Positions 33,673 to 44,125 of a DNA stretch of 64,000 nt are shown here, in pieces. The stretch's first letter is position 1; each line of letters opens with the position of its first letter. The notes beneath the pieces are model-generated. The model was not told where the DNA came from. It did no database searches and saw only the letters and a program-made list of their open reading frames with translations. The position numbers and the translations under genes were made by a program. The DNA is from Glebionis coronaria (lineage: Eukaryota > Streptophyta > Magnoliopsida > Asterales > Asteraceae), in assembly GCA_025667525.1 (NCBI GenBank), contig CM046879.1, forward strand, positions 384,423,039 through 384,487,038, read 5' to 3'.

Positions 33673-35762
33673 TGATTTAATGGTATCTGTATGTGTGTGT
33701 TGTTCTCTTAGTGTTGTTCGTACTTGATTCAATTCGAATTGATCACGGTTTAGGGTGGAATTATTGGTGTTGGTCACTAAAAGGGGGAGCTTTTGATTAT
33801 CTAAGTCTACTAATAATATAAACGTAAAAGCTATTAATAATAAAGAAGAATGTCTAACCTTGATTGCTTAACCAGAATGAATGCTGCACAGTAGATCAAA
33901 GTGAAAATAACTAAAGGTAATTATCAATTTTTTTAAAAGGTGAAAATGTAAATGTCGTTGAGTAAAAATGAAAACTTAAAAAATTAAACTAATAAGATTT
34001 AAAAATAAAAGATGACAAATTAAAACTTTTAAAGTAAATTTGAAAACTTAAAACTTTATAAAAATGAAAACTTGAAATTTAAAATAATGTGAAACAAGTA
34101 AAACAATTAAAATAATACTTAAGGAAAATGGCGGGAAAATTAAAAGTTTAAAAGTTTAAAAGTAAAACATGAAACCAAAAACCAAACCTAAGTCGGAATG
34201 CGCATACAAAACCTAATCCGGAATACAGATGACTCACTTAATTCGGAATCCAGGTTTCTATTTAATTCGGAATACAATCATTGACCTAATTCGAATCAAA
34301 ATCCACACTTAGCTCGGAATGTGGCCAAGCTCCTAATCCGGAATCTATATCACATACTCAGTTCGGAATATTAACTCTTAACTTAGTTCGGAATACCCAA
34401 TCCCAAACCTTATTCGGAATCTGCAATTCAAAGTTATCCGGGAAACAGGAATTTGAACCTAATTCGGAATCCACGAACTCCACTTTCGGAATGTATGATT
34501 GGGACACAATCTGGAATGAGGATTCCGGATACGAATCCGGAATATGCAAGGAACTAATCCGGGATACGTGAGTCACACACTTAATTCGGAATCGTTTGTT
34601 TGCACGTTATCCGGAATATGGAATAAGCATACAATCCGGGATCTCAATCCCACACACAATTCGGAATCTGGTTCAATAGCTAATTCGGGAAATGAAATGT
34701 TTGTTTTGGAGGGAAAACAAGGGCTAAGTCGGAATATAGGTTTGCAACTGATTCGGGAAAAGAGGGCTTTTAAAATCCAAATTAAACCAAAATAAGAAAA
34801 AATCAAATAAGCACTTACCAAAACTTAAACCAAATCAATTTTTAGAAAAAGCTAATAAGACACGATTTAAAAACTTTTAAAAATACCATATAATCAAATT
34901 ATTTAAAATCACTTTTTATAAAAATATTAATCTACGAAAATCAACTTATTTAAAAACTAGAAAACATAAAAATTAAGCAATAAGCACAATAATCAAAAAA
35001 CCTCAAAAACACCAAATCAATAAGCACAATCCAATAAGCAAATCAATCACACAATCAACAAGATAGAATCAACTACATGATTAAAGAGACAAAATAATAG
35101 ATTATGATTAAGAAAGGTAGAATGAGAATTAATTAAAAACTTGATTAGATTGAAGATTAAGATTCAAGATTACAAAATTAAGATGAAAGATTAATAAACT
35201 TGAAAGAAAAGCTAGAGAGAGAAAAATTAAAACACACACTAATTACCTACTAAACATAAAGAAAAATAAAGAATAGTAAAAATTAAAGACGTGCCCCTAA
35301 TGACATGTTTAGGAGACTATATATAGGGGAAGGGAAAGGTGTTGTTTCCTTCTTCTTTCTTCTTGTATTCTCGTCTTTTAAATTAACTCGTCTTTCTCGA
35401 CTTTGTCTCGGGATTAGTCGAATGATAACTTAAACTCGTCTTCTAATTTTATTCTTTTAGTAGACTTGGTTCTTCGTCTTCGTTAAACTTCCATCTTTAG
35501 ACGTTTTCTTCGATAAATCTTTAGAATAGGCCTTTGACTTCCTTTCTCCTTGCACTTTTGATCTTTTGACTTCGTCTTTTCTCTTTTTCTTCGATAAAAG
35601 CCCGTGAAAGCCAGTGTTTTCTCCCTTTTTCACATTTTGTCCTAAAACACAATAAAAACACAAACCCCGCATAATTCTGCCTTTTATGACATTAAATACA
35701 CGTTTTGGTCTTGTTATTATTAGAAATAAGTGGTAAGAGGATAAGTGTTTTCACACTTATTA
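33673..35762 (-). repeat. 3' LTR of element B
   Basis: 2090 bp. Minus-strand ends TAATAAGTGTG...TTAAATCA. It contains a dense array of TTCGGAAT/TCCGGAAT words (34195-34750). ORFs within it, such as 34573-34821, reflect that array and recur in the other LTR. Confidence 0.9.
34195..34750. repeat. Array of about 25 TCCGGAAT/TTCGGAAT motifs in the element B LTR
   Basis: Irregularly spaced (about 20-35 bases) words such as aattcggaat, aatccggaat and tccgggat in an otherwise AT-rich LTR. The array is conserved in the other LTR (46855-47410). The LTR of element D carries a similar array on the opposite strand (51370-51690), which is the same sense relative to its element. Confidence 0.8.
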
Positions 35763-35775
35763 AATCCCCTACACT
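35763..35775 (-). other. Polypurine tract of element B
   Basis: The minus strand reads AGTGTAGGGGATT directly before the LTR start TAATAAG, with the conserved upstream context gcattgcatgagggca shared with A and C. Confidence 0.85.
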
Positions 35776-37902
35776 TGACCATTGCAATGCCCTCATGCAA
35801 TGCATTAATTTCAAAGCACGGTTTACATTTTTCATCATAATTAACCCAACTTGGCCTTTAATAGATATTTAGACAATAAGGAAACTAAATAAAAATAGAA
35901 AAGTACGAAATACTTAAAGGAAGAACAAGAAAATAGATCGAAGACTTACATTAGGGCTTTGGTTGTCATGAATGTTTATCACTCTCAAGTTTCACGTTCC
36001 CTACACCAAGCTTATAAACGAGATCATTGTTATTATAAGTTAGTAAGCTAACACAAAATCATGTGGCCCAATTATTCACTTAGACTCCCTTATTCCTAGG
36101 TGTATCTCTTATATTTTATTTTTTTCTTGAATGATAATGAGGATGCATTTTTTGACTTATTTTGATAGTTTATTTAGGCTGAAAATAAAGTAGGACGATT
36201 TAATCAATAGTTAGCTAAATGACCAAATCTTTTAAAACTGCTTCTCGGGACCTCTTAAAGTTCATATCTTGGCATAACTCGCTTCACGATTTGAGACCTT
36301 TCTCGGACCGATATTTGGCAGTAACTTCATACTTCGAATCTTGAGAGACGTTCTTGAAGTAATGGTCTTCTCTTCATAATAGGAATTTCTTCACTTGAAT
36401 TTTTTGAGAGATTCTTCATACTTGGACCACGACTTATTCATTTTTCTCCAATCTTTATTTTTGATTTTGATATACAACGATCCGCCTCATTTTAGGACTT
36501 GGATCTATTTATCCTCATACCTTGCTAGGGTCTTTTCGGATAGACTTCTCCATGATATTTAGGGGAGTATTTGCTTTTCGTCGTGTGTCTCGATCCTTCA
36601 TATTGATTTTTGATAAATGATTATTCACATCACTTTGGATCTTTAGCAACAAATGTAGCTCTTATGCCTTGTTAGGGCCTTTTCAGACTCGCTAATCTTC
36701 GCATCCTGCTTCAATAAGTTATGCCTTGGCTATGAACTCTAATTAATACCGAGCAACTTTTAAACGATCTTGTGCTAGAAGCTAAGTAACTTTTCAAATC
36801 GTACGACCTTACTTATCGCAATTATATTTATTAACAAGCGATGGGAGAAGAGGTTCATAATTAACTCACATAAATTCATTAAAGAATACCAAACTTATAA
36901 CTGAATCTATCATCACTCGTTCTCCACAATTTAAAATCTCAAGGAATGAGACTCGTGGATGCTTAGCCTATTAAATCAAAGTTTTGGGTTTTAAAGTCAT
37001 CTATAGGATCTTGCAATTTCGTAGACTTTTTCAAGTTTAGAATTCGCATTTTAATGTTCCCTTGATAAACAACTTTCTAGGATCAATTATAGGAACTAGC
37101 GAAAAGTTCTTGTTCTTAACCCGTAAGAGTTAAGACTTTCGCGTTTTAAAGTTTCCTATACAAAAGCCTAGCAAAACTTGACTTACACACGTTAAGGATA
37201 CTAGCAAGAGTAAACTTAGATAAGTAAACTCGGGTTGAGTGAAAAGATTCATGACAGGCCTAATATATCAAAGACATCTAAACTCATTAAAACATTTTAT
37301 TTAACTTTATTTTTTCTCTTTTGACTTTATTTTTTAAATGAAATATATACATACGATACGATAACAAAAGGAAAGAACATAAAAGAAAATATATGAAAAA
37401 TACTACTAGCCAAAATAGATCAAAATTTTTTGAAAAATGTCGAAAAATTAGATTTTCCGGTTAAAATGAGGACAAACTAATGGAAAATCCCACTTAACTT
37501 CGATGGAAGTCCCCCTACACTTGATATAAACATTGCCCTTAATGTTTAAGCATGTGGGAGTAAACTCCCCTACACTTAGGACATTGTGCACTTTGTTTAA
37601 ATATTACTAAGGAAGAGACGACTATAGTGATTTCAATGTCAACATATAAGATATGAAATATTGAATCACAAGAGTTTAGGATAGAACCGGGAAGACGGGT
37701 ACACGGGATCACAGGTCGTCAGATATCATCAAAAGTGCTCTTTGAATCTTTAATCCCTACACATCATAAGAACCAAGACAACAAACACCTATATAGCTCC
37801 CCTACACTTATTATGAAAACGGGTAAAGGATAGATCATCGGGTTGCCTCCCGAGAAGCGCTTGTGTTTGTTAACCGAGTCACGAGCCTGACTCGACCCAG
37901 AA
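35776..37902 (-). other. 3' untranslated region of element B
   Basis: About 2.1 kb with no supported ORF. Near 37490-37580 and 37800 there are further cccctacactt words, which are purine tracts (AAGTGTAGGGG) on the minus strand and could serve as central or secondary polypurine tracts. Part of the region aligns with 7400-7560 in element C. Confidence 0.55.
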
Positions 37903-39019
37903 CTAATTCAAGGGAAATGTGGTGAGGGATGGAATCTTCTCATGAGAGATGTCCTCACTAAAATACAACTTAACACGCTGGCCATTCACCTTAAAGTTTG
38001 GCCCATTTGGTTCCGATAACTCAATGGTGCCATAAGGGAAGACTTTGGCGACGGTGAATGGACCAGACCAACGGCTCTTAAGCTTGCCCGAAAAAATCTT
38101 CAACCGAGAGTTAAAGAGTAAAACTTGATCACCTATTTTGAACTCTCGATTTTTGATCTTAGAATCATGAATGAGCTTGGTTTTCTCCTTATAAATCAAC
38201 GAATTTTTATAAGCTTCTTTCCTTAGTTCATTAAGTTCATTGAGTTGGATCTTCCTAAGATCACCGGCTTTGTTGATATCAAAATTAGCCTATTTCAAGG
38301 CCCAATAAGCCTTATGCTCCAACTCAATGGGGAGGTGGCATGCCTTTCCGTACACAAGACGATATGGAGTGCAACCAATAGGTGTTTTAAATGCGGTACG
38401 GAAAGCCCACAAAACATCATCTAACTCATCGGCCCATGAGGCACGATGCTCTCCCACAGTACGCTCTAAGATTCTCTTAAGTACAGTTTGAAATCTCGGC
38501 TTGACCATTTGTTTGTGGATGATACGCGGTGGAAAGACGGTGATTGACACCATACTTAGCCATGACTCGAGAAAATTGATCATTGCAAAAATGAGTCCCG
38601 CGATCACTAATGATAGCACGAGGAACACCGAATCAAGCAAATAATTGTTTCAGAAAGTCCACAACCACCCTCGCATCGTTAGTAGGTAAAGCCTTTGCTT
38701 CAACCCATTTTGATACGTAGTCAACGGCTACGAGGATGTACTTGTTCCCTTTGGATGATGGAAATGGCCCCATAAAGTCGATGCCCCATACGTCAAAGAT
38801 TTCACATTCTTGGATGAAATTTTGAGGCATCTCATCTTTATGTGTGATCTTGCCTTGTCGTTGGCAAGAATCACAATGCTTAACCATTTCGTGTGCATCA
38901 CGATAAATGGTGGGCCAATAAAATCCAGAATCGAAAAGTTTCTTCGCGGTGTAATTGCGACCAAAGTGACCACCGGTTGGTCCTTTATGGAAAGCTTCCA
39001 AGATTTATAAAGCTGCGGG
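37903..39019 (-). pseudogene. int: Integrase domain of element B
   Basis: On the minus strand, the zinc-binding HHCC region ([10 protein letters not shown], then [13 protein letters not shown]) lies at about 38860-38990. The catalytic core follows with [21 protein letters not shown] stop and a frame change come near 38640, then IISDRG- and [17 protein letters not shown] segments in mixed frames. The C-terminal part includes [14 protein letters not shown] and ends at 37903 after a GKLKSRWSGPFTV-type C-terminal domain. A stop at about 38290 and a frameshift near 38480 break it. Integrase would join element cDNA to chromosomal DNA; this copy cannot. Confidence 0.8.
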
Positions 39020-39686
39020 CCCGTCAACACACCGATAAAGTATCAAGTCAGCACATTGTTTGAAGAGATAAGGGTCGTCCCAGTTGTAAATTTTCACATC
39101 CTTGAATAATTTCTTCTTTTGTTGGGACGATAACCCTTCGATGAGAATTCCACCCGCCAAGTAGTTTGCAAAGTCCGCAAACCATGGGGTCTCATCAAGA
39201 TTGGAGTTAATAGACATCAAGGCCTCAAGGGGAAAAGATTTATTAATCTCTTGATTTGGAAGTTCCCCTTGATAAGGATCCTCGAGTCTACTAAGATGAT
39301 CCGCGGCTAGGTTTTCCGCTCCCTTTATGTCACGAATTTCAATTTTGAATTCTTGAAGGAGTAAAACCCAACGAAGAAGTCTTGGTTTGGAATCTTTTTT
39401 TGTTAACAAGTACTTCAACGCGTATGATCCGTGTACACAATGGTGGTGGAAAGGACAAGATAGGGGCGAATTTTTTCAAAAGCATATACAACAGCTAAAA
39501 GCTCTTTTCCGGTTGTAGTGTAATGCAATTGAGCCCCCGTCATTGTCTTTCTAGCATAATGGATTGGTTGGAAATGTTTGTTAATTCTTTGTCCCTAAAC
39601 CGCACCAATAGCAAAGTCGCTAGCATCACACATCAAACCGGTGCCTTAGTTAATTTATCCTTAAGAATATTGAAAGATTCGATACA
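39020..39686 (-). pseudogene. RNase H domain of element B and linker to integrase
   Basis: Minus-strand segments in two frames. One contains MCDASDFAIGAV, then a stop, [29 protein letters not shown] and YTDH. The next (from 39418) contains [11 protein letters not shown]. The catalytic acidic residues (D of CDAS, E of GKELL, D of YTDH, D of AADH) are all still present. An indel near 39420 and stops break the frame. A plant-type linker ([24 protein letters not shown]) runs to integrase. Confidence 0.75.
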
Positions 39687-40492
39687 CTATTTAGAAAAGA
39701 TAAAAGGAGTATCTTTTTCTAAGAGGTGGGTCATCGGGCGAGCGATCTTAGAAACATCTTGAATGAATCGACGATAGAAGCCCGCATGACCAAGAAAACT
39801 TCTCACACCCTTCACGGTTGAAAGAGGAGGTAATTTAGCAATCACTTTGACTTTAGCATGGTTGACTTCAAGACCGGCTTTGGAAGTTTTATGTCCAAGA
39901 ACAATACCTTCTTTTAACATGAAATGACATTTTTCCCATTTTAGAACAAGACGAGTGTCTTCACACCGTTTGAGCATATGTTCTAAATTGGCAAGGCAGA
40001 TGAGAAAGAATCACCATAGACCGAGAAATCGTCCATAAAGACTTCCATAGTTTCTTCAACCATATCGTGGAATATAGCCATCATACACCTTTGGAAAGTC
40101 CCGTGAGCATTGCATAAGCCAAAAGGCATTCTTTTGTAAGAAAATGTTCCATAAGGACAAGTGAATGTGGTTTTCTCTTAGTCTTTTGGATCGATGGGAA
40201 TTTGAAAATACCTGGAGAAACCGTCTAAGAAGCAATAGTAGTCATTACCCGCTAAACACTCGAGCATTTGATCCATGAAAGGAAGAGGAAAATGATCCTT
40301 ACGAGTGGCATCATTGAGCTTGCGATAGTCTATGCAAACTCGCCAACCCGTGACAAGTCGAGTAGGAATCAAATCGTTGTTTTCATTGGGAACAACGGTT
40401 ATTCCGCCTTTCTTAGGCACACAATGGACGGGACTAACCCATGGTGAATCCGAAATAGGGTAAATCATTCCGGCATCTTGAAGTTTGATAAC
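39687..40492 (-). pseudogene. Reverse transcriptase of element B, downstream part
   Basis: Minus strand: PISDSPWVSPVHCVPKKGG, GWRVCIDYRKLN, then after a stop at 40178 YGTFSYKRMPFGLCNA. The catalytic FMDDFSVYG is at about 40020-40040. A further stop is followed by the thumb region (MLKRCEDTRLVL, SFLGHAGFYRRFI) to 39687. The N-terminal part of RT lies beyond the copia insertion (43126 onward). The MDD motif in place of YVDD/IDD is normal for Athila. Confidence 0.85.
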
Positions 40493-40497
40493 TTCTT

Positions 40498-41033
40498 TGT
40501 GGAAACCTTGGTTTCCTCGAATCTTTTAGCTGCTAGGCATAACCATTGTTCATATGATTAACAATCAAAGCGGAATAGAACAATAGTTAGGAAACAAGGT
40601 GTTTAGGCACAAAACACAAAGAATTAAACAATTGTATTGCTAATTATATTAATAATCAACAATCACTAGTTGTGTATACATTAAATCCCACACCTAGTCG
40701 ACACACGCTTTAGGTTTACATCTTGTATGAATGATATTGAAAACCTAATAACCCTTGGTTCCTTTTATAGACTAAGGATTAGGGTTTTACAAGAGATAAC
40801 TATGAATAAACATGTAAATCTTCTATTTAAATAACTAATACAGAATATTAATAAATAATATTCTTAATACTTATCCTAAATAGATACTTCCAACAGCATT
40901 TGACTTCTGTTGACTTCTGACAACGCCTAAAATACACTTGTCAATGCTTAGACACAATGTGTCAACGCTTGAACAAATGCCTTCATGTTTTCTTTGTTTT
41001 CAGTTTCTGCCACATCAACTTTTTGGCCCAACA
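40498..41033 (-). repeat. 3' LTR of the nested copia element
   Basis: 536 bp. On the minus strand it begins TGTTGGGCCAAAAAG, contains CTATAAAAGGAACC (TATA box, about 40760) and ends TTTCCACA. Confidence 0.9.
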
Positions 41034-41045
41034 ATCTTCCCCTAG
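41034..41045 (-). other. Polypurine tract of the copia element
   Basis: The minus strand reads CTAGGGGAAGAT directly before TGTTGGG, a typical copia tract. Confidence 0.85.
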
Positions 41046-42570
41046 TTGATGTCAGCAAAACTCTCTGTGTATCTCTTGTAAGTGGTACATCATCTTCAAA
41101 TGGCTTCCCCTCAAGTATAGCATGCATGTCTTCCCCTTTTTGTCACATCAATAGGGAAGGAAATAAAGTATGCAAAATTCTCCAATCGTAGGCTCTATGT
41201 AATGATTTTGAAGAGAAATAATTATAATATTCTTGATGTAGAAGTAGAATAACCCAACCTTGTGTTACATATCTTGTACTATCCACGTGATAAAGAACTT
41301 ATACCATTGGTGAAGTATAAGTAGACCTCGATCTCTTGTCAACATTCTCATCCTTTCTGAGACACTGAGCATGATAATTTAACTCCTTCAAGTGTTATGA
41401 CAAGTCTTCGTCACCAACCATTAAAAGCACAAACAAGTTATCTTAAAAGTCAATGGCCGGGAGTACACGAATTTAAGATATGATAGAACATAAACTCGCG
41501 AAAATCTTCTTCGAACATCAAACTTACCATAAGAGTTCTTCCCCTTAAGCCAACACCTCTTCATGACGAGTTAATATCTTCATATGTAAAAGCTGTAACT
41601 GAATAACTCTTTCACAAGGCTATCCCGATTACATAATCTAATATCGATCAAAGTCTTCATGAATTTTTGCTAACTTACTTAAAAATCATTAATCCCCTTT
41701 AAAAATATCCGAGCCATAAATATCAACTTGATATTCTGTATAAAAACGGAGATCACATGTACCTTCGTATGTAAATACCTCTTTTTGTGTGCCAAAATCA
41801 TATCAGTTTTTCAAACAGCAGCTATTCCTTTTGTTTTCCAATATCTTCCTTTGTCCAAGATATCAACACTGTGTGTTGTCCAATATCGTACAACACTTGT
41901 CAGCGTTTGAAAATGTATATATCGGAAAACAAGTGTGAATGCCTCCTGTCAGCGTCAACTTTATTCCTGTCAGCGCCAACATTAAACCTGTCAGCGCCTG
42001 GCCATAAGCGTCTCATCCATGCCTTGTCAGCGTTACACCAATATCTATCAGCTTCACACCAACATCTATCAGCGTCTAAATAACATACATCAGCGGCTAA
42101 TTGATGTAAACCCTAAATCATGATTTTATGTGAAAACCTTAAACTGCAGCGAACTTCGACATCGAATAACTTCTTCATGAAATCTTAGATCGACGATCCC
42201 TTCAATGAGATCCTAGACACAAGTGTCAAAAACCGACAGCGCGAATTTCACGACGATCTAACGGTTAACGAAGGAGAAATCGCGTTTTTAATATTACTGT
42301 TCACAGAAAACAGCATATGATCACTGGTGACTTCGACACTTAATAACTTTTTCTTGGGGATAGATCTCGACAATCCATCCAGTGGATACCTAGATATATG
42401 TGTGTAGAACACACACATAAAATTTTGTGGCGATCCAACAGTTCAATAAAAAGTTATGGCCTTCTGAATACTGCTGCGCACACAAAATCGCCCAGAAAAA
42501 CCCTAGACGGATTTTTCTTTTCTTCTCAAACCACGAAAACCTTGTTGGTCCTAGAATCACGAGCCACGAG
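41046..42570 (-). other. Non-coding interior of the copia element
   Basis: About 1.5 kb with no supported ORF on either strand. At 41895-42095 the word gtcagcg/atcagcg recurs about eight times at roughly 20-base spacing (sense strand CGCTGACA/CGCTGATA). A similar array is in the solo LTR at 16520-16640. The segments from 42110 to 42570 contain two related blocks on tolerance of the type gacgatctaacggttaacgaa / gcgatccaacagttcaat, suggesting an old internal duplication. Confidence 0.6.
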
Positions 42571-42582
42571 GATCTGATACCA
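42571..42582 (-). other. Primer-binding site of the copia element (initiator-Met)
   Basis: The minus strand reads TGGTATCAGATC, two bases after the 5' LTR end at 42585. Confidence 0.85.
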
Positions 42583-42584
42583 AC

Positions 42585-43120
42585 TGTGGAAACCTTGGTT
42601 TCCTCGAATCTTTTAGTTTCTAGGCATAACCAATGTTCATATGATTAACAATCAAAGCGGAAAAGAACAATAGTTAGGAAACAAGGTGTTTAGGCACAAA
42701 ACACAAAGAATTAAACAATTGGATTGCTAATTATATTAATAATCAACAATCACTAGGTGTGTATACATTGAATCCCACACCTAGTCGACACACTCTTTAG
42801 GTTTACATCTTGTATGAATGATATTGAAAACCTAATAACCATTGGTTCCTTTTATAGACTAAGGATTAGGGTTTTACAAGAGATAACTATGAATAAACAT
42901 GTAAATCTTCTATTTAAATAACTAATACAGAATACTAATAAATAATATTCTAAATACTTATCCTAAATAGATACTTCCAACAACGTTTGACTTTTGTTGA
43001 CTTCTGACAACGCCTAAATTACACTTGTCAACGTTTAGACACAATGTGTCAACGCTTGAAAAAATGCCTTCATGTTTTCTTCGTTTTCAGTTTCTGCCAC
43101 ATCAACTTTTTGACCCAACA
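42585..43120 (-). repeat. 5' LTR of the nested copia element
   Basis: 536 bp, begins TGTTGGGTCAAAAAG on the minus strand. It matches 40498-41033 with a modest number of substitutions. Confidence 0.9.
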
Positions 43121-43125
43121 TTCTT

Positions 43126-44125
43126 TCTTGATGATGTCATGAATTTTTGGATTAACCCTTCTTTGGCTTTGGATTGCGGGTTTAAAGTCATATTCCATGA
43201 GAATTTTATGAGTACAAAAGATAGGATCAATTTTGCGGATGTCGGAAATTTTCCAAGCAATTGCTTTCTTATGATTTTTGAGCACATCGATAAGTCGATA
43301 TTTTTCATCCTCTTGTAAGTCATTTGCAATGATGACGGGTAACCTCTTCTTGTCTTCTAGGAAAACGTATTCAAGATGAGACGGTAAATCCTTAAGCTCT
43401 AAATCCGGAAGATTGTCGATGGAAGGCTTAATCAAATTCGGATCATCGTTTGTAACTTCCTTAGGAGAAGGTGGAGAAATATGGTCCTCATTGAGAATTT
43501 TCTCAATGGTACCAATGTCTTCATCCCAATCGGAGGGAGAATCGTCATATTTTAAATCCACATCCCCTAAACTTGCTTCAAATTCTTTTAAAAGAAAATC
43601 ACTTTCTCCAAATGGAGTCAGTGAAGGAGCAATAAAGGCAACGGTCTCAAAAATGGGTAGAGAGGAAAAATCACTTTTACAAGCGTCTTTGAAATGTTCT
43701 TCACAAGCCTCATCAAGTACGTCAATGAAACTAACGCTCTCGTGTTCATAAGGTTGCTTAGAAAGCTTACCCATGTTGAAGACGATTTTGTCGTCACCAA
43801 CTCTCATGATTAATTCGCCCGCGGATACATCGATAAGAGTGCGACCGGTCCTCAAGAATGGACGTCCAACGATTAATGGAACACGGGGATCCATCTCGTA
43901 GTCAACGACAACAAAATCCGCCAGAAAGGTGAATTTGTCGACACCGACGAAGACATCTTCGGCTATCCCCACCGGATAAGCAACTGTACGGTTAGCTAAC
44001 TCCAATGTCATACGTGTGGGGACTAGCTAAGGTAGAGATAATTGTTTCCAAACGCTTAATGGCATTAAGTTGATACTAGAACCTAGATCGGTTAGGGCCA
44101 TACAATTCTCTACCCCGGGAAAGTT
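43126..44125 (-). pseudogene. Protease, spacer and N-terminal RT of element B
   Basis: Minus strand: the protease active site reads [10 protein letters not shown] (about 44070), with Ser where element A has Ala (DLGAS). A stop (about 44018) precedes PTRMTLELANRTVAYPVG. The frame then runs open from 44011 through PLIVGRPFLRT and an acidic spacer with a single WDEDIGTIEKILNED unit. It continues into the RT entry region (LPSHLEYVFLEDKKRLPVIIA, NHKKAIAWKISDIRKIDPIFCTHKI) and stops at the copia insertion (43125). The single spacer unit corresponds to the 39-residue repeat expanded in element A. Confidence 0.85.

Larger units (their letters stand above)
40498..43120 (-). mobile_element. Non-autonomous Ty1-copia-type element nested in element B RT (2.6 kb)
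   Basis: Two 536-bp LTRs (40498-41033, 42585-43120) are flanked by TTCTT (40493-40497, 43121-43125). On the minus strand the LTR runs TGTTGGG...TTTCCACA. An initiator-Met primer site follows the 5' LTR, and the tract CTAGGGGAAGAT precedes the 3' LTR. The 1.55-kb internal part has no gag or pol motif. LTRs are about 96-97 percent alike by eye. It interrupts the RT frame of element B between residues of a conserved block; without it and one target copy the frame would be continuous there. Confidence 0.9.

Noticed and set aside
34195..34750. Possible CRISPR-like repeat array
   Set aside because: Spacing is irregular, the repeat is only about 8-10 bases, there are no cas genes, and the context is a plant LTR.
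34573..34821. 82-codon ORF in the element B LTR
   Set aside because: It is a by-product of the CGGAAT motif array and is broken in the other LTR copy.
35763..37902. Envelope-like gene of element B between integrase and the 3' LTR
   Set aside because: No ORF over 100 codons on the minus strand and no membrane segment; the region is untranslated sequence with purine tracts.
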